A DNA stretch of 64,000 nt from the NCBI GenBank assembly GCA_965205955.1, contig OZ242192.1, positions 62,001 through 126,000 of the forward strand, read 5' to 3'. The number at the start of each line of letters is the position of its first letter. Positions within the stretch are counted from its first letter, which is position 1. The notes beneath the pieces were generated by a model, which was given only the letters and a program-made list of their open reading frames with translations, was not told where the DNA came from and did no database searches. The position numbers were made by a program, and so were the translations under genes. Below are positions 25,941 through 35,084 of this stretch, piece after piece. Origin of the DNA: G965202915 sp965205955 (GTDB taxonomy: Bacteria > Pseudomonadota > Gammaproteobacteria > Eutrophobiales > Eutrophobiaceae).

Positions 25941-27608
25941 TCATAAACGATATAAGGGCTCCAGCTTCGATTCATCGGCCGAATAGGCCCGCTGTTTATT
26001 GTTTTTCATAAATTCGGCCAGGGCATCATATAATTTGCTTCCCGTCCAATCATGACCGTCCTGCCCGTACAGGCATTGGTTTAAGCACATGATCTGCCGC
26101 CGCAGTTCCGAATCACATTGGGCGCTGAGTGCCCCCAGGCTGGATGGCCGTTGCTCAGGCCAGTATTGGCGCGCCCAGTCCAGCAGTGATTTTTTTGCCA
26201 GGTGCGGATCATTGCGTCTGCATGCCTGTCGAACGGCGCTGACGGCTTTGCGGATGGTTTCCCGCTCGTCTTTGTTCCGGGTTGGCCTTGCCCGCCCCGC
26301 CCGCCACATCCATAAAACGGCAAGCCACAATCCCAGACTGATAAAAAATAACCACTTCCATATATTTGCCTCGTGCCCGGCGGGCATCTGCGCCCCGGCC
26401 TTTGTATCCGGGGTATTCGCGGCGCTGTCGTTCTGCACGGCAGTGGGCGCTGCGCCGGATTCGGCGGGGACTACTTCTATCATCCTTACAGGCAATTCGG
26501 CATATTCCTGCCGGTGTGTCTTGGTATTCCACCAGGGAATTTTAATCGCCGGCAGGGATAATTTGCCGATGGCGGATGGGATAATGGCGGATTTTTGTGT
26601 GATTGCGGCCAGCAATCCGTTCGGGCCGGGTGTTTGATGCAATTGGGCTTGATCGGGATAGCTTTTCAGGCTTTGATCGAGCTGCATTTCAATTTCAGGC
26701 AACTGGCTGGCCGGCAGCCCCTGTGCCTGTAGTTCTATTGTCCTGGTGATCGGTTCTCCTTGCCGCATGGTCAAGGGATCGGACGACCATTGTTCCGATA
26801 GTGCGACTTTTGCCGCCGGTAGCCAGTGGTTGCCGGAGTATGCTGCGGGTATCGGGCGGACCTGCAGTGTAACGGAGCGGGAGTGTTTGACGATGCTGCG
26901 CGGCTGGGGCCCGAATGGGTCGATAAACAATCCTCTCCCCATCTGGCCGCGAAATACGAGGGGCTCGATTTTGATCGCGCCGCTTTTTTGGGGATATATT
27001 GCGTATCGTCTTTCGACTACCTGATAGCGGGTTTGTCCGCGGTCGGTATGGTAGATTCTGTCCTTGCCCAGTTTTTCAATCACCGCGTTTCCGGCATTCA
27101 ATTTTGGTTCACTCAGACTGGCATTGCTGGTTGCCACTGCGAAGAATAATCGCACCGTATAGAGTACCTGCGCCTGCAGATAAGGTTCTTCCGGCACGGT
27201 CTCCACTTCTATAAATATGTTTTCCGGCGTGTTGCCCGCGTTGTTGTTTCCTGCCGCAATGATTTCTATCGATGCCGCCTGGCTTTTGTCTTTGCCGAAT
27301 TGAATCGGGGGGATGCGGATCGTGCCGATTTCTCTTGCCATTACGTTCAGAGTCCATTGTTCGGTTCGTGAGCTGCGGTTATTGTTTATATTGATGCTGC
27401 TGCTGCGATTTTGCCCGAGTATTTGCAGCTTTTTTTTCAGCGGCGAAAAATCAGGTTTGCCCTCAGGGGACGCGTCGCTTTTAAAGATGATCTGAAAGGA
27501 TTCATCGATCCTCACCGGACTGCGATCTACGCTGGTCGTGATTGTCGCCGGGCAGGCGGCATCTGCAAATAGTAGTGTGCAGAGGAACAGGATGGCTTTG
27601 CGGTTCAT
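25941..27608 (-). CDS. BatD-like membrane protein
   Basis: 555 residues. Signal peptide (AILFLCTLLFADAACPA), then repeated Ig-like beta segments (ITTSVDRSPVRIDESFQIIF; YTVRLFFAV; RYQVVERRYAIYPQKSG), a Pro/Ala-rich linker, one transmembrane segment WLFFISLGLWLAVLWMW and a cytosolic C terminus. This fits the BatD (oxygen tolerance) family encoded with MoxR, DUF58 and VWA proteins. Last gene of that operon; biochemical role of BatD is not established. Confidence 0.85.
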   Translation of the reverse strand: MNRKAILFLCTLLFADAACPATITTSVDRSPVRIDESFQIIFKSDASPEGKPDFSPLKKKLQILGQNRSSSININNNRSSRTEQWTLNVMAREIGTIRIPPIQFGKDKSQAASIEIIAAGNNNAGNTPENIFIEVETVPEEPYLQAQVLYTVRLFFAVATSNASLSEPKLNAGNAVIEKLGKDRIYHTDRGQTRYQVVERRYAIYPQKSGAIKIEPLVFRGQMGRGLFIDPFGPQPRSIVKHSRSVTLQVRPIPAAYSGNHWLPAAKVALSEQWSSDPLTMRQGEPITRTIELQAQGLPASQLPEIEMQLDQSLKSYPDQAQLHQTPGPNGLLAAITQKSAIIPSAIGKLSLPAIKIPWWNTKTHRQEYAELPVRMIEVVPAESGAAPTAVQNDSAANTPDTKAGAQMPAGHEANIWKWLFFISLGLWLAVLWMWRAGRARPTRNKDERETIRKAVSAVRQACRRNDPHLAKKSLLDWARQYWPEQRPSSLGALSAQCDSELRRQIMCLNQCLYGQDGHDWTGSKLYDALAEFMKNNKQRAYSADESKLEPLYRL

Positions 27609-27614
27609 GTATCG

Positions 27615-29375
27615 TTACCAGCCCTTTTCCGCGCCCTCATCCCGCCGGTCGTCGCGTTGCCGGTGTTGGTAGCGGAACTTTCTTCGTAGTAATCCGGCCG
27701 GATCATCCGGGATGCGCTTCAACCATTGCTCTGTGGCCTGCAATTGCTCTTTAGCCTGCAATTCTTCGTCCTGTTGCGCCCGGTTGATGGTCAATGATTC
27801 CTGTTGTTCCCCGTCTTCTCCCGCTTCTGTATATTCGGATTGCTGCCCGGCATTTTGTTCTTCATCCGCCTGTACTCTGTCGCCGGACTGCTGCCCGGGG
27901 GCAGGGTCGGCAGATTGTTGTTTTGCCTCGGATGCATCGGCCTGTTGTCCGTCCGTCCCGGACTGCTGCGCGGATCCTTCCTCTGCTGATCCATCCTGCT
28001 GCGTCTGCTGAGTTTGCTGTTTCAGGGCTTCTTCGACCAGTGCGCGATTGTATTTTGCGTCGTCATGGGCCGGGTTCAGTCTCAGGGTCTTATCGTAATA
28101 CTCGATTGCTTCCTGGTATTTCCCTTGCCTTGCCAGGGCATTGCCGCTGTTGTAAAAGCTTTCTTCGGATTTGTAGTCGCGCAGCAATTCGGGGATCGTC
28201 TGATATTCACCGGAGCGATATTTTGCCGCCGCCTTCCAGGCGGGATCGCTGAATTTTCGGGAGGCTTCCTCCGCTTCGCCCGCATTGAAGTGCCGCAATG
28301 CCTGTTGGTTTTCATTCAGCCAGAGCTCATCCCATTCAAAGGCGGAGGAGGGTTGCGGCGGCAAAGTGAAAATCAACAGCAGGGGGATATAGCCGCGGCG
28401 GAAGGCAAGCGCGGCAAAGGGCAGAATAAACAGCAGTAGCCACGGCCCCTGTTCGCGCCAGATGTCGGTGTGCAGTCCGGCCTGCGCTTCATTTCCCTCC
28501 GATAGCCGGCCATTGAAAAAATCATTCAGTATTTCTACATCACCGTCTCCGGGTTGAAGCGGCGTATATTTGCCGCCTCCCAGCGCCGCGGAGGCCGCCA
28601 GCCGCTCAGGGTCGGCGGATGGAATGACTATGGCGCCGTTCTCATCCTTCAGAAATCCGCCGTTGGCCAGGATAATCGGCGATCCTTCCTGTGTGCCTGC
28701 GGCGAGTATGGAAATTTTATATCCTTGCCGCAGGGATTTGCTCATCGCCTCTTTTGCATGGTCATCCTCGACGCCGTCCGTCACCAGTAAAATGTGGCCT
28801 TTGCTGTTGCCGGCCTGTTTCAGCAGTGCGCTTGCACGGGTCAATGCGGCGGCGGTATTGCTTCCCTGTGCTGGCATTATCGATGTGGTAAGCGCCGGGA
28901 TCTGCGAGATTATCGTTTTTACATCATCGGTTAATGGCGCAACCGTAAAGGCATCGCCGGCATAGACTATTAACGCGGTTTGCCCCTCGCCGCGCAGTTT
29001 CAACAGATCGGTGATTTTATAGCGTGCGCGCTCGAGGCGGCTGGGATGAATGTCCGTGGCATCCATGGAACGGGATAGATCCAAGGCTATGACCAGGGCG
29101 CCGTCGCCGCGAAATACCGGCTGCGGTATCCGCTCCCATGTGGGGCCGGCCAATGCCAGGACGGCGAGCAGGCCGCACAGGGCGATCAGTATTATGGAGT
29201 AATGATGCGTTTTTCCCGGGGAGCCAATCAGAATATGCGGCAATAGTTTGGCGTCGCATACCGCCAGCCAATCAGAGGCGGCCAGTCTGCGTTTGAATAA
29301 CAGCCAGACGATAATCGACAACGGGATGAGCGCCAACAGGAAGTAGGGTCGTATGAAATGAAATTCCGCCGGCAT
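27615..29375 (-). CDS. VWA-TPR membrane protein (BatB/BatC fusion)
   Basis: 586 residues. Two N-terminal membrane segments, a von Willebrand A domain with the metal-site motif ALDLSRSMD, a third membrane segment (LLLFILPFAALAFRRGYIPL), then TPR helices (SFYNSGNALARQGKYQEAIE and the following repeat). The end is a Gln/Ala/Asp-rich low-complexity tail. In Bacteroides-type Bat operons the VWA (BatB) and TPR (BatC) parts are separate. Lies 5 bases after the BatA-like gene. Confidence 0.88.
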   Translation of the reverse strand: MPAEFHFIRPYFLLALIPLSIIVWLLFKRRLAASDWLAVCDAKLLPHILIGSPGKTHHYSIILIALCGLLAVLALAGPTWERIPQPVFRGDGALVIALDLSRSMDATDIHPSRLERARYKITDLLKLRGEGQTALIVYAGDAFTVAPLTDDVKTIISQIPALTTSIMPAQGSNTAAALTRASALLKQAGNSKGHILLVTDGVEDDHAKEAMSKSLRQGYKISILAAGTQEGSPIILANGGFLKDENGAIVIPSADPERLAASAALGGGKYTPLQPGDGDVEILNDFFNGRLSEGNEAQAGLHTDIWREQGPWLLLFILPFAALAFRRGYIPLLLIFTLPPQPSSAFEWDELWLNENQQALRHFNAGEAEEASRKFSDPAWKAAAKYRSGEYQTIPELLRDYKSEESFYNSGNALARQGKYQEAIEYYDKTLRLNPAHDDAKYNRALVEEALKQQTQQTQQDGSAEEGSAQQSGTDGQQADASEAKQQSADPAPGQQSGDRVQADEEQNAGQQSEYTEAGEDGEQQESLTINRAQQDEELQAKEQLQATEQWLKRIPDDPAGLLRRKFRYQHRQRDDRRDEGAEKGW

Positions 29376-29380
29376 GATCG

Positions 29381-30364
29381 CTACCGCCTGCCCTGTAATC
29401 GCATGATAAGGATCGCGGCCGCAAGGAGTAGCGCCAGTGACAGCGGCCAGTAATATAATGAGGTGTATGGTCTGAATTTTAGCGGATCGTCTTCAATCGG
29501 TTCGAGTTGATCGAGTAGCTCGTATATATTTTTAAATTCCCCGGTATCTCTTGCCCGAAAATAGCGGCCGCCGGTTTTGTCGGCAATCGCCCGCAGTGTT
29601 TTTTCGTCCAGGTCGGCGGATGGATTTATTCTGCGGGCGCCGAAGAAACTCCTGGTCAGCATTTCGTCTGCGCCGATCCCGATGGTATATATTTTCAAGC
29701 CCTCGTTTGCGGCCAGCTCAGCCGCCGCCAGAGGTTCAACCGCCCCGGAGGTGTTGGCTCCGTCGGTCAATAAAATCAGGACTCGATTGCTTTCATCGCG
29801 TTCGCGCAATCTCTTGACGGCAAGGCCGATGGCGTCTCCGATCGCAGTGGATTTTCCGGCCAGTCCTATGACGGATTCATTCAGTAATGTTCTTACCGTT
29901 TCACGGTCAAAGGTCAAGGGTGTCTGCAGATAGGCGCGCTCGCCAAACAGGATTAAACCGATGCGGTCGCCGATGCGTTTGGAGATGAAATCGCCGGCCA
30001 CCCATTTGGTCGCGGTTAACCGGTCGACATTTTTACCGTTGATGATGAAATCCTGCCTTTCCATGCTGCCGGATAAGTCAACCGCCAGGATCATGTCGCG
30101 GCCGCTGACGGGGATTTCCACCAATTCTCCCGGCCATTGCGGGCGCATTAAGGCCAGTATCAACAGCAGCCAGGCCGACGCCGCCAGCAACAGCGGCCCT
30201 GGGGGGGGTGTGATCTTGAAATCCGGGTACTCCGCGAAGCTAAAATCGGATAAAAACGGCGTTCGTAGCGCCGACCTGATTCTGCGCGCCGGTTTTATTA
30301 TGTATCGGATCAGGAGCGGGACGGGCAGAAGCAGTACAAGCCAGGGCCATTCAAAGTGGAGCAT
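29381..30364 (-). CDS. BatA-like VWA domain membrane protein
   Basis: 327 residues. Membrane segments at both ends (LVLLLPVPLLIRYII; YYWPLSLALLLAAAILIM) flank a VWA domain with the metal-ion site AVDLSGSMERQD, and LILLTDGANTSG corresponding to its second metal-binding loop. Overlaps the DUF4381 gene by 14 bases. VWA proteins of this kind work with a MoxR ATPase in complex assembly or metal insertion; the target here is unknown. Confidence 0.88.
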   Translation of the reverse strand: MLHFEWPWLVLLLPVPLLIRYIIKPARRIRSALRTPFLSDFSFAEYPDFKITPPPGPLLLAASAWLLLILALMRPQWPGELVEIPVSGRDMILAVDLSGSMERQDFIINGKNVDRLTATKWVAGDFISKRIGDRIGLILFGERAYLQTPLTFDRETVRTLLNESVIGLAGKSTAIGDAIGLAVKRLRERDESNRVLILLTDGANTSGAVEPLAAAELAANEGLKIYTIGIGADEMLTRSFFGARRINPSADLDEKTLRAIADKTGGRYFRARDTGEFKNIYELLDQLEPIEDDPLKFRPYTSLYYWPLSLALLLAAAILIMRLQGRR

Positions 30365-30863
30365 GATCTGTTTTGCGATTTTCTTTAATTCCGGCTATCC
30401 ATGCCTCTGTCAATGCAAACAGCGCCTTTGCATCCAGCTGGATATTCGGCTGGTATGGCCCGCTTGCCAGGATCCGTCCCGGCCCACTGCTGAAGGGTCG
30501 ATCCGGCATAGCCCGATCGAGAAATGCCAGCCATTGCTCGCCCGATAGTGAGGCGGTGTCGGCGCGCGGATAAATACTGATTGCGGCGCGTCTGAGTAAT
30601 GCGGAAAGCGAGCGAAGCAGTTGTTGATCATCGCTGTCGACTTGATGGGATTGCCGTAACCCGGCTAATTCCAGGGTGAACCGATGTGCTACGGAGGATA
30701 AGTATCTCCGGCGGCGTCGATACCAGATTATTGCGCCGGTGGGCAGGGACAGGATCAGTATGGTTGCTATCCACCATCCCGGCGCCGGCGGCCACCAGGA
30801 AACAGATCCCGGCAATATAATATCCCGCAACGGCAACTGCGCCGGATCGGTCAGGCCGTTCAT
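30351..30863 (-). CDS. DUF4381 membrane protein
   Basis: 170 residues. N-terminal LRDIILPGSVSWWPPAPGWW directly before a membrane helix (IATILILSLPTGAIIWY), then an Arg-rich cytosolic helical part. The layout and the operon position between DUF58 and VWA genes match DUF4381. Start ATG overlaps the DUF58 stop by four bases. Confidence 0.85.
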   Translation of the reverse strand: MNGLTDPAQLPLRDIILPGSVSWWPPAPGWWIATILILSLPTGAIIWYRRRRRYLSSVAHRFTLELAGLRQSHQVDSDDQQLLRSLSALLRRAAISIYPRADTASLSGEQWLAFLDRAMPDRPFSSGPGRILASGPYQPNIQLDAKALFALTEAWIAGIKENRKTDHAPL

Positions 30864-31792
30864 CTTGAATATACGCCTTTCTTCAGGATTAAACAGGGAT
30901 CATCCTGGGTACTGCATTCCAGAAATCGTATTGAAGTGGAATTGACAAGGTTCATCAAATATATTCGGCGGTTATCGAACTGCTCTCGATATTCTTTCCG
31001 GTACCGCTCATTATGGGTGTCGATCTCGATTTCGCGCTGTCCCTGGCGCAGACGATATTGTCCCGCCAGCGGCAGTTGCCTTTCAAACAGGTCGTAAATA
31101 AATATCATCACAATTTCATTGTGCCGGCTGAGATTGACCAGATGCGACCGGGCCCGCCGGTTGAAATAGCGAAAATCACTCAATAAGAAAATCAGGCTCC
31201 CCGGCCGCACCGCTCTGGATAAATTTGACAGCGCTTCTTCTCCGGACTGCTCATTCTGTTCCGCTTCCCGGTTATTTTTCCAGGCGGGGTGCCGGGCAAG
31301 CTGACTGATAAAGTAGAGCGCCGCCGATTTGCCACGGCCGGTTTTGAATTCATGCTGGATATGCTCCGAAAAAATCATTCCGCCGATGCGATCACCATTC
31401 TGTACGGCACTCCAGGCCAATAAGGATGCTATTTCAGTTGCGATCACCGATTTATATTTTCCGCGCGTCGCGAAAAACATCGGAGCTCGATAGTCCGTGC
31501 ATATAAATACCGGCCGTTCACGTTCTTCACGAAATAATTTTGTATGGGCCTTGCCGGTGCGGGCGGTAACCCGCCAATCCAGATTGCGGATGTCATCGCC
31601 GGATTGATACAGGCGCGATTCATCATATTCCATACCGCGCCCCTTGAATGAAGAATAATAGTTGCCGCCCTGGGCGGCGATAACCCGATTGGATTTCAGT
31701 GACAGGCTGCGGCTGTATTGGCTCAGTGCAATCAGTCCGGGAATGCTGACGCGGACCGGATCGTTATATTGTTCCAGATAGCTTACCGGCAT
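30860..31792 (-). CDS. DUF58 domain protein
   Basis: 310 residues. Contains the DUF58 hallmark (GRGMEYDESRLYQSGDDIRN followed by DWRVTARTGKAHTKLF and REERERPVFICTD) and a VWA-like C-terminal region (GSLIFLLSDFRYF). DUF58 proteins are regular partners of MoxR ATPases. Located 21 bases downstream of moxR and coupled to the DUF4381 gene. Confidence 0.9.
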   Translation of the reverse strand: MPVSYLEQYNDPVRVSIPGLIALSQYSRSLSLKSNRVIAAQGGNYYSSFKGRGMEYDESRLYQSGDDIRNLDWRVTARTGKAHTKLFREERERPVFICTDYRAPMFFATRGKYKSVIATEIASLLAWSAVQNGDRIGGMIFSEHIQHEFKTGRGKSAALYFISQLARHPAWKNNREAEQNEQSGEEALSNLSRAVRPGSLIFLLSDFRYFNRRARSHLVNLSRHNEIVMIFIYDLFERQLPLAGQYRLRQGQREIEIDTHNERYRKEYREQFDNRRIYLMNLVNSTSIRFLECSTQDDPCLILKKGVYSR

Positions 31793-31813
31793 AGAAAGTG
31801 TCTCGGTATAACC

Positions 31814-32776
31814 CTATGGGACAGCGATGCATGACAATAGTTCGGATATAACCCTGTCTGCCGTCATGCCTTCCGCTTCGGCTTCAAAATTCAGTATTAT
31901 TCGATGGCGCAATACGTCATGCGCAACGTCTTGCACATCTTCCGGGCCGACGTAATCCCGTCCTTCCAGCCAGGCATGGGCGCGGGAACAGCGGTCGAGC
32001 GCAATGGTTGCCCGCGGACTGCCGCCATATTGAATCCAGCTACCGAGTTGATCGCCGTAGGCTTTTGGGGTGCGGGTGGCCAGTATGATTTGCAGTATGT
32101 ATTGCTCGATATTTTCGGCAACATAGATATTCAGCATCTCGTTTCTGGCGGTGAAAAGGGCATCCTGACTGATAGGGGGTGACGGTTGCTTGCCGGGTTG
32201 ATCCCGTGTTTCTTCGCGGGCAAGCCGCAATATTTTCTGCTCTTCATCCGCTTCGGGATAGGTGATGGTTACGTGCATCAAAAATCGGTCGAGTTGCGCC
32301 TCTGGGAGTGGGTAGGTGCCTTCCTGTTCAATCGGATTCTGAGTGGCCATCACCAGAAATAATTTTGGCAGGAAATAGGTTTTTTTCCCTACCGTGATTT
32401 GGCGCTCAGCCATCGCCTCAAGCAATGCCGACTGCACTTTTGCCGGCGCCCGATTGATCTCGTCGGCCAAAACCAGATTGTGAAACAGCGGCCCCTGTTG
32501 AAATTCGAAAATTCCTTTTTCCTGGCGGTATATCTCGGTGCCGGTCAAATCCGCCGGCAATAAATCAGGGGTGAACTGGACGCGGTGAAAATCGGCATCG
32601 ATATTTTCCGCCAGAACCTTGACCGCACGGGTCTTCGCCAGTCCCGGCGCGCCTTCTACCAGCAGATGCCCGTCCGTCAGCAGCGCGATCAATAGACGGT
32701 TGATCAGCTTTTTCTGCCCTATGATTCGTTGGGAAATATTCTGCTGCAGTTGTTGAATATCGGTCGATACTGCCAT
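31814..32776 (-). CDS. MoxR-family AAA+ ATPase
   Basis: 320 residues. AAA_3/MoxR ATPase with Walker A LVEGAPGLAKTRAVK, Walker B NLVLADEINRAPAKVQSALL, sensor 1 FLVMATQNPIEQEGTYPLPEA and a C-terminal lid. MoxR proteins act as chaperones together with VWA-domain partners. It is the first gene of a six-gene operon (MoxR, DUF58, DUF4381, BatA, BatB/C, BatD), all closely spaced, probably promoted from the 200 bases upstream. Confidence 0.93.
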   Translation of the reverse strand: MAVSTDIQQLQQNISQRIIGQKKLINRLLIALLTDGHLLVEGAPGLAKTRAVKVLAENIDADFHRVQFTPDLLPADLTGTEIYRQEKGIFEFQQGPLFHNLVLADEINRAPAKVQSALLEAMAERQITVGKKTYFLPKLFLVMATQNPIEQEGTYPLPEAQLDRFLMHVTITYPEADEEQKILRLAREETRDQPGKQPSPPISQDALFTARNEMLNIYVAENIEQYILQIILATRTPKAYGDQLGSWIQYGGSPRATIALDRCSRAHAWLEGRDYVGPEDVQDVAHDVLRHRIILNFEAEAEGMTADRVISELLSCIAVP

Positions 32777-32977
32777 CTGGTTCTTTTTACGGTGATGATT
32801 GAACGGAAGATTTATTGCTGAAATTCAGCATGCCAACGCGGCGGTGCCGGAAGTAGTCGTGATTCTATTATAGGAAATTGCGTCGGCAACTCCGCTAATT
32901 CTATCATAGCCGGGTTGGAGACGGCGAAGCATTCGTCAGGCTGATACTGCCGGGCAGTGCAAAACCGCTGATTGTAC

Positions 32978-33799
32978 TTACCGCCGCAACTTGATAAATT
33001 TAAGCGTCATGCGGTCGCTTTCGCCAATGGCGGTGTATTTTTCCTTATCCTGCTCGCCGAGCCGATAGGCAGGCGGCAGGCTCCACACCCCCTCCGGATG
33101 ATCTTTGCTGTCCTTTGGATTGGCATTAACCTCGGATTTGTCCACCAGTTCAAAGCCAATGCCCTCTATCAGTCTGATCAGGTGGGATTCCGGCACATAG
33201 CCCTGCACCGCCGTTTGCGAGGCATCACTGCCTTTTTCGGCCCTGTGCTGGACTACGCCCAATATACCCCCGTTTTTCAGGACGCGATAAAAGGCCTGGT
33301 ATATCTCTTCAATGCCGCCGTAACGGATCCAGTTGTGGGTATTTCTGAAGGTTAAAACTATGTCTTGTGAACCGGATTCAACATCACCCAGGTACCCTTC
33401 GCGCTCGAATAATACGCGCTTTACATCGCGATAGATCTCCGGTTGGCTATCGATATACTTTATAAATTCAACGTGTATCCCGCGCAGATAATCGCTGGGA
33501 TGTTGCGCCCCGAAGCTGGCCACCGTCAGTGCGCCGGGCGGTTGAACAACGGGCGCCAGTATTTCCGTGTACCAGCCGCGTCCGGGCAATATTTCCAGCA
33601 CCTTCATGTGCGGTTCAAGCCCGAAAAACAACAGGGTCTCTTTGGGATGGCGGTAGGTATCACGCGCCCTGTTTTCCATACTGCGGTGTTGGCCGTTGGT
33701 GGCGCCGTCAATGGCTTTTTCTATATGTTCTTCCGCCATCGAATTAACGCTGACTAAAGACCAGGCGCCTAAAAATAACAGCATTTTAGTTGTTCTCAT
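32978..33799 (-). CDS. Exported COG4798-like methyltransferase
   Basis: About 273 residues from ATG 33799, which has aggagaaacaaa in front; the longer frame to 33904 overlaps the neighbour. A signal peptide (MLLFLGAWSLVSVNSMA) precedes ENRARDTYRHPKETLLFFGL and a SAM-binding-like segment VLEILPGRGWYTEILAPVV, followed by VLTFRNTHNWI and ILGVVQHRA. Matches the predicted methyltransferase family COG4798, whose substrates are unknown. Export of a SAM-fold protein is unusual, so enzyme activity is uncertain. Confidence 0.75.
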   Translation of the reverse strand: MRTTKMLLFLGAWSLVSVNSMAEEHIEKAIDGATNGQHRSMENRARDTYRHPKETLLFFGLEPHMKVLEILPGRGWYTEILAPVVQPPGALTVASFGAQHPSDYLRGIHVEFIKYIDSQPEIYRDVKRVLFEREGYLGDVESGSQDIVLTFRNTHNWIRYGGIEEIYQAFYRVLKNGGILGVVQHRAEKGSDASQTAVQGYVPESHLIRLIEGIGFELVDKSEVNANPKDSKDHPEGVWSLPPAYRLGEQDKEKYTAIGESDRMTLKFIKLRR

Positions 33800-33866
33800 T
33801 TTGTTTCTCCTCGGAGTCATTGATGATCGTTGCAACGTAGTCAGATTGTCTCGGCCAAGAGGAACG

Positions 33867-34316
33867 CTACCGTTCCGCCGCCCCTTCCAGCACTTCATAA
33901 TCATGGGTAATATTGGCCATTTTTCCCAGCATAATGGATGCGGAGCAGTATTTTTCCGCTGATAATTGTATCGCCCGCCGCACCTTCTCTGTTTGTAATT
34001 CGGTACCTGTCAGGACAAAGTGCATATGTATATCGGTGAACACTTGCGGGTAATTATCCGCCCGTTTGGCATTGACCTCCACATTGCAGGAAGCGACCTC
34101 CTGGCGTGATTTGTGCAGAATGGAAATCACATCGTAGCTGCTGCATGCGGCCATGCCCAACAACAGCATTTCCATCGGCCTGGCCCCCCGGTCCCGGCCC
34201 CCTCCCTCAGACGGCCCATCCATCAGAATTTCGTGCCCGCTGCCCGATTTTCCGAGAAACGCAGCCTCCCCCTGCCAGCTAACGGCTATTTGCATCTCTT
34301 GAATAATTGTATCCAA
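33867..34316 (-). CDS. OsmC-family protein
   Basis: 149 residues. OsmC/Ohr fold with both redox Cys visible: in MLLLGMAACSSYDVISIL and in EKYCSASIMLGK. Members reduce organic hydroperoxides or act in redox stress. It is divergent from crp, the same neighbour pair seen in Pseudomonas-like genomes (vfr). The 96-base intergenic region must hold both promoters. Confidence 0.9.
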   Translation of the reverse strand: MDTIIQEMQIAVSWQGEAAFLGKSGSGHEILMDGPSEGGGRDRGARPMEMLLLGMAACSSYDVISILHKSRQEVASCNVEVNAKRADNYPQVFTDIHMHFVLTGTELQTEKVRRAIQLSAEKYCSASIMLGKMANITHDYEVLEGAAER

Positions 34317-34412
34317 ATAATTTTTATGATGAAAAAGTTAATGAGTATCACTACTATATAGTGATCCTATAAATTATATTATAAATTCAGTCAAGGATGG
34401 GAGGGGAAGGAC

Positions 34413-35048
34413 ATGCAAGATTTTCAAAACTTGAAGAAAGGTGATGTGATTTCTCTTTTTCTGAGGCATTGTCAACGAAAAACCTATCAGGCGAAACAAC
34501 TCATTATCACGGAAGGCGATTTATCCAAGGAGTTGTACTACATTGTGCACGGTTCGGTCACCGTTCTGATTGAGGATCACAAGAGCAGGGAATTTATCCT
34601 CGATTATCTGAATGCCGGTGAATTTTTTGGCGAGATCGGTTTATTTGAACAGGTACAGTATCGAAGTGCGTTTGTTCGGACTAAATCCAAATGTGAGATC
34701 GCCAGAATCAGTTATGAGGAATTGAAAAATCTTCAGGTTATTCTCCCGGATCTGCTTTTTTATATTGCAGGTCAAATGGCTGCCCGATTGATTAAAGCCA
34801 GCCACAAGGTCAAGGACCTTGCCTTTACCGATGTCAAGGGCAGGATTGCAAGGGCAATGCTGGATCTATGCAAGGACCCCGATGCGATGACTCATCCCGA
34901 CGGCATGCAAATCAAGATTACCCGCAAGGAGTTGGGCAGGGTCGTAGGTTGTTCCAGAGAAACGGTTGGCCGTATCCTGAAAGGTATGGAAGAAGAGCAG
35001 TTGATTTCGATATCGGGGAAAACGATCGTCGTCTTTGGCAGGCGCTGA
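34413..35048 (+). CDS. crp: cAMP receptor protein (CRP/Vfr-type)
   Basis: 211 residues. The cyclic-nucleotide domain with GEFFGEIGLFEQVQYRSAFV retains the Glu, Arg and Ser that contact cAMP in E. coli CRP. FTDVKGRIARAMLDL follows, then DAMTHPDGMQIKITRKELG, nearly identical to E. coli CRP. The helix-turn-helix is RVVGCSRETVGRILKGME. It is a global regulator responding to cAMP. Start ATG with gggaggggaagg upstream. Confidence 0.95.
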   Translation: MQDFQNLKKGDVISLFLRHCQRKTYQAKQLIITEGDLSKELYYIVHGSVTVLIEDHKSREFILDYLNAGEFFGEIGLFEQVQYRSAFVRTKSKCEIARISYEELKNLQVILPDLLFYIAGQMAARLIKASHKVKDLAFTDVKGRIARAMLDLCKDPDAMTHPDGMQIKITRKELGRVVGCSRETVGRILKGMEEEQLISISGKTIVVFGRR

Positions 35049-35084
35049 GCCTCGCCACCGTAAAGGCTGCGACGGCATAAAGGT

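Noticed and set aside
25790..25975. Small minus-strand gene between the BatD-like gene and mlaC
   Set aside because: It overlaps the BatD 3' end, has no ribosome site and no recognisable features; the stretch more likely holds the mlaC promoter.
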